Positions 61,249 to 64,000 of a stretch of 64,000 nucleotides of DNA are shown here, in pieces; positions within the stretch are counted from its first letter, which is position 1; every line of letters begins with the position of its first letter. Both the position numbers and the translations under genes were made by a program. This DNA comes from Aequorivita echinoideorum (GTDB lineage: Bacteria > Bacteroidota > Bacteroidia > Flavobacteriales > Flavobacteriaceae), in NCBI RefSeq assembly GCF_018476645.1, contig NZ_JAHCTB010000005.1:62001-126000 (forward strand), in the 5' to 3' direction. The notes beneath the pieces were generated by a model that worked only from the letters and a program-made list of their open reading frames with translations, made no database searches and was not told the DNA's origin.

Positions 61249-63744
61249 CTATCCCTCAAACTCGCCATCATCTTCTCCACCATCTCTATTTCCGCGTTGT
61301 TGACGTTGTTTTTGCTGGTTGAATCGATAGGTGAAGGTCAACGAAACCAATCGTTGTCTCCATTGAAATTCATTATCGCTCGTAAATGTTTCAGCGTTGG
61401 TGAACGATCTGCGTATGCGGCTGTTGAATAAGTCGCTTACATTAAGTGCCAATGTTGCGTCTCCATCAATAATGTCTTTGCTCATTGCCATATCCACGGA
61501 AAGAATTGCCTCATTTTCAGTCTGGGCATTGTTTGATGGACCACGGTAAAAACCATTGGTCTGCCAATCAATTTCCCACGGCAATTTGATTTTGGAGCTC
61601 AATCTTGAGAAGTAGCTCGTATTTTCTGCTCCATAATCTATATTGTTGAAGAAACCTTCCGTTTTAAAGAAAAAATAATTGAAACTTCCATTGAGTTGAA
61701 GCCATTTTGCGGGATTGTAAAGTATTCCCAGTTCAAAACCATAACGATCATTCGTTGAAAGATTTATGGGAATTGTTCTAATAATCGGCACCCCGTTACT
61801 GGTAATCTGTCCGGTACTTTCCTGAACGCGCTCGAAAGCATCAGTCTCATGCTGATAATAAACGGACGAAGTAAATGTGAGTTTTTTCCATCGGCGTAAA
61901 TACCCGAGGTCAAAAGCGTTTGAGTAGGCTGGATCCAGTTCTGGATTTCCTTGAAAAACATTCGCCTCGCTGGAACGGGAAGGAAACGGATTGATAAACC
62001 AATTTCGGGGTCTGTTAATCCTTCGGTTGTAACCTAAGGTGATGTTTTCGTTTTCCTTTAATTCATACGTTAAATTTACGGTAGGGAATAGCCCAGTGTA
62101 TTTTCTGTCAAAATCCAAATCAAAGCCATTGTTTGCGGCAATATCTGCTGCTTCAACTTGCCCTTTCAGTTGTGTATGCTCTAGCCGAAGACCCAATAAA
62201 AACGAAAACTTTCCTAGTTTGTTCCCATATTGCGAATAGAATGCATGCACATTTTCATCATATGTGAATATATTTGAAAGACTATCATTTCTTATAAAGT
62301 TTCCAGAGACACCGTCTTCCTCAAGCAGGAGATAATCGGTTTCTGTACTTTCAAAATTACCTCTATAACCTGCTTCAAATTGGGCTTCTTCGCCAATTGG
62401 CAATATATAATCTGCCTGCGCCAAGTATTCTTTCTGGTTTTCCTTATTCCGAATATCCTCTGCGGGCAACACAACAGTAGCGGGAAAAGTGGTGCGCTCA
62501 TCAATAAATGAAAGTTGGGTTTCCCGGTCCCTTGCAAGTTGGAAATCTGCTGTTAACTTTTGGCCATTATCATCTAGATTATTCACATAATTCAATGAAA
62601 ATTGATAACTGGTATCATCCTCGCTTTCAGTTTCTGTTCGGGTAATCTGTTCCGCAACGCTACCATTTTGAAAATTTGAGGTGTTATTTGTGGTTACATC
62701 CGTATCATCGCCCAGACGTAAAAATGCACTTGCGGTAAGCGAAGACTTTTCGGTCAAGAAATATTCGATGCCCAAGTTTGTATTGAAGCCTTGATCCAAT
62801 CGATCATATCTTCGGTCTTCCACGACACGCCCAAATTCTGGCTGGATGGTTGTGGTCTCGCCAGTTTCAGGATTAATTCTATCGTAAGGAAAATAGGTGT
62901 TGTCGAAAAATGCATTTCCGGGTGCATCTCTGTAGCGAATTCCCGTGGTATTGAAAATATTAAATTTATCAGTCCGTAAATTGATGTTTGCCGTAGCGGT
63001 GCTGTTTGTGGGAACACCAATACTCGTAGTTATGGAGCCGTTTAACCCCAGCGTTTTTTCTTTCTTCAGAATAATATTTAAAATACCGGCGGTACCTTCC
63101 GCATCATATCTTGCTGATGGAGAAGTGATTACTTCAACACGTTCAATAGCATCCGCCGGAAGTTGCCGAAGCGCATCGGTAGAGCCGAAACCTGCGATGG
63201 CAGAAGGTTTTCCGTTGATGAGAATGCGCACGTTATCATTTCCGCGAAGCGCAATGGCTCCATCCACATCTACCGTTACTGATGGAACATTATTCAAGGC
63301 GTCACTCACGGTAGCCCCACCAACTGTTAAATCCTTGCCTATATTATATACTTTTTTGTCGAGCCTTATCTGAACCTCTGTAGTCTCTGCGCGCACCACT
63401 ACTTCATCCAAGCTTGAGGCATCCAGCGCTAACGTCATTGTGGGCAGCGTGGTGTTTTTTGTAAGATTCTGATTGGTAAGTTGCTTGGTTTTATATGAAA
63501 TAAATTCAAATTGCACAGTATATCGGCCGGGAGCCACATCAATGGAATAATTTCCATCGAGATCTGTGATGCCACCTGTAACGGTTTTTCCCTGCTGATC
63601 TATAAATGAAACTGTTGCATATTCAAGTGGAAAATCAGTTCCCTGTTCAATAATTTTTCCTTTTACAGTAATCTCTCTATCAGATTGTTGGGCAGAAATT
63701 AGGGAAGATACAAGTAGGCATAGGGCCAATAAATAATACTTCAT
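61249..63744 (-). CDS. TonB-dependent-receptor-like outer-membrane barrel
   Basis: The 831-residue product has a signal peptide (about 1-19), a carboxypeptidase-regulatory-like beta-sandwich (about 23-105, YATVSFIDQQGKTVTGGI), a plug domain (about 115-215, VRILINGKPSAI) and a long OMP_b-brl_3 type barrel ending in a Q/G-rich tail. It lacks a recognisable TonB box at the mature N-terminus, as in many Bacteroidetes members. Ligand unknown; no SusD partner nearby. The start at 63744 gives the signal peptide (frame open to 63768). Confidence 0.88.
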   Translation of the reverse strand: MKYYLLALCLLVSSLISAQQSDREITVKGKIIEQGTDFPLEYATVSFIDQQGKTVTGGITDLDGNYSIDVAPGRYTVQFEFISYKTKQLTNQNLTKNTTLPTMTLALDASSLDEVVVRAETTEVQIRLDKKVYNIGKDLTVGGATVSDALNNVPSVTVDVDGAIALRGNDNVRILINGKPSAIAGFGSTDALRQLPADAIERVEVITSPSARYDAEGTAGILNIILKKEKTLGLNGSITTSIGVPTNSTATANINLRTDKFNIFNTTGIRYRDAPGNAFFDNTYFPYDRINPETGETTTIQPEFGRVVEDRRYDRLDQGFNTNLGIEYFLTEKSSLTASAFLRLGDDTDVTTNNTSNFQNGSVAEQITRTETESEDDTSYQFSLNYVNNLDDNGQKLTADFQLARDRETQLSFIDERTTFPATVVLPAEDIRNKENQKEYLAQADYILPIGEEAQFEAGYRGNFESTETDYLLLEEDGVSGNFIRNDSLSNIFTYDENVHAFYSQYGNKLGKFSFLLGLRLEHTQLKGQVEAADIAANNGFDLDFDRKYTGLFPTVNLTYELKENENITLGYNRRINRPRNWFINPFPSRSSEANVFQGNPELDPAYSNAFDLGYLRRWKKLTFTSSVYYQHETDAFERVQESTGQITSNGVPIIRTIPINLSTNDRYGFELGILYNPAKWLQLNGSFNYFFFKTEGFFNNIDYGAENTSYFSRLSSKIKLPWEIDWQTNGFYRGPSNNAQTENEAILSVDMAMSKDIIDGDATLALNVSDLFNSRIRRSFTNAETFTSDNEFQWRQRLVSLTFTYRFNQQKQRQQRGNRDGGEDDGEFEG

Positions 63745-63829
63745 AGTAGTTTTTAGCAAATTTGACACACGAAAATAGCCTTGGTTTAACGGGCTTCTGC
63801 TAATTTTCTGTTAAATAAAAAAGGTTGAA

Positions 63830-64000
63830 TTATAAAATATCAAGCACCTTCTCGGGCGGCCTGCCGATTACGGCTTTGGTACCTTTTACCGCAATCGGGC
63901 GCTCCATCATTCTAGGGTGTTCAATCATTGCATCTATGATTTGCGAATCACTTAAATTTTGGCCCGAGTAGTTTACCTTCCAATCTTTTTCCTGCGTGCG
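63830..64000 (-). CDS. ArsC-family (arsenate reductase-like) protein, C-terminal part
   Basis: Only the last 56 codons are in the window. They read SDSQIIDAMIEHPRMMERPI and then KGTKAVIGRPPEKVLDIL, the C-terminal signature of glutaredoxin-linked ArsC/Spx-like proteins (the conserved RPI Arg and GRPPE). The catalytic Cys would lie off the window. Either true arsenate reductase or a YffB-like relative. Confidence 0.85.
   Translation of the reverse strand, partial: RTQEKDWKVNYSGQNLSDSQIIDAMIEHPRMMERPIAVKGTKAVIGRPPEKVLDIL

Overview
This is chromosomal DNA of a Bacteroidota bacterium, most likely family Flavobacteriaceae. The base composition is AT-rich. The promoters carry the Bacteroidetes -7 element TAnnTTTG. 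There are two nucleases with type IX secretion tails (YPNP-type C-termini), SusC/TonB-type barrels with carboxypeptidase-like N-domains, a fused CcsBA cytochrome c maturation protein, NamZ (DUF1343) and the Bacteroidetes-type DUF2851 and DUF2520 proteins. I saw no rRNA, tRNA, classical CRISPR array, prophage or transposase gene.

Layout. 0-7.3 kb: outer-membrane barrel, MazF/RHH toxin-antitoxin pair, amidohydrolase, Fe-S cysteine-cluster protein, NamZ lipoprotein, LolC/E-type permease. 7.3-9.6 kb: a low-GC island of three cell-envelope genes, two of them broken by single-base frameshifts, bounded by a 33-bp repeat of the 3' end of the permease gene. 9.7-20.5 kb: cystathionine beta-synthase, DUF202, DUF2851, hydrolase-OsmC fusion, lipid kinase, App1 phosphatase, PRC-barrel protein, VWA/MoxR pair and a fasciclin lipoprotein. 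20.5-26.6 kb: ABC ATPase with a tiny membrane partner, YdeI-like protein, M1 and M28 peptidases, TolB-like protein. 26.7-35.5 kb: a fatty-acid beta-oxidation block (MarR regulator, FadB/FadN-type multifunctional protein, thiolase, acyl-CoA dehydrogenase, long-chain acyl-CoA ligase). 36.4-40.2 kb: purL. 40.3-43.5 kb: two convergent secreted EndA-type nucleases. 43.6-55.9 kb: RNA methyltransferase, YCF48-like protein, LLM oxidoreductase, sodium symporter with an unannotated 36-residue neighbour, PIG-L protein, small MscS-like channel, and a five-gene envelope/housekeeping operon (DUF2520, KdsC, UbiA, Maf, lipoprotein). 55.9-64 kb: CcsBA, fumarase, a small membrane protein, a TonB-type barrel and the end of an ArsC-family gene.

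The most unusual content is non-coding. At least nine intergenic places hold arrays with an exact 7-bp period in which a few positions (often a terminal AG) are kept while the others vary freely. Related arrays of 6, 9 and 11 bp also occur. Both S23-like four-helix-bundle genes in the window are bracketed by such heptads in inverted orientation. One of them has 20-bp inverted ends matching at 19 positions. Two families of short palindromic elements are also scattered here; one family forms a REPIN-like doublet between fadB and fadA and occurs twice inside the purL reading frame.
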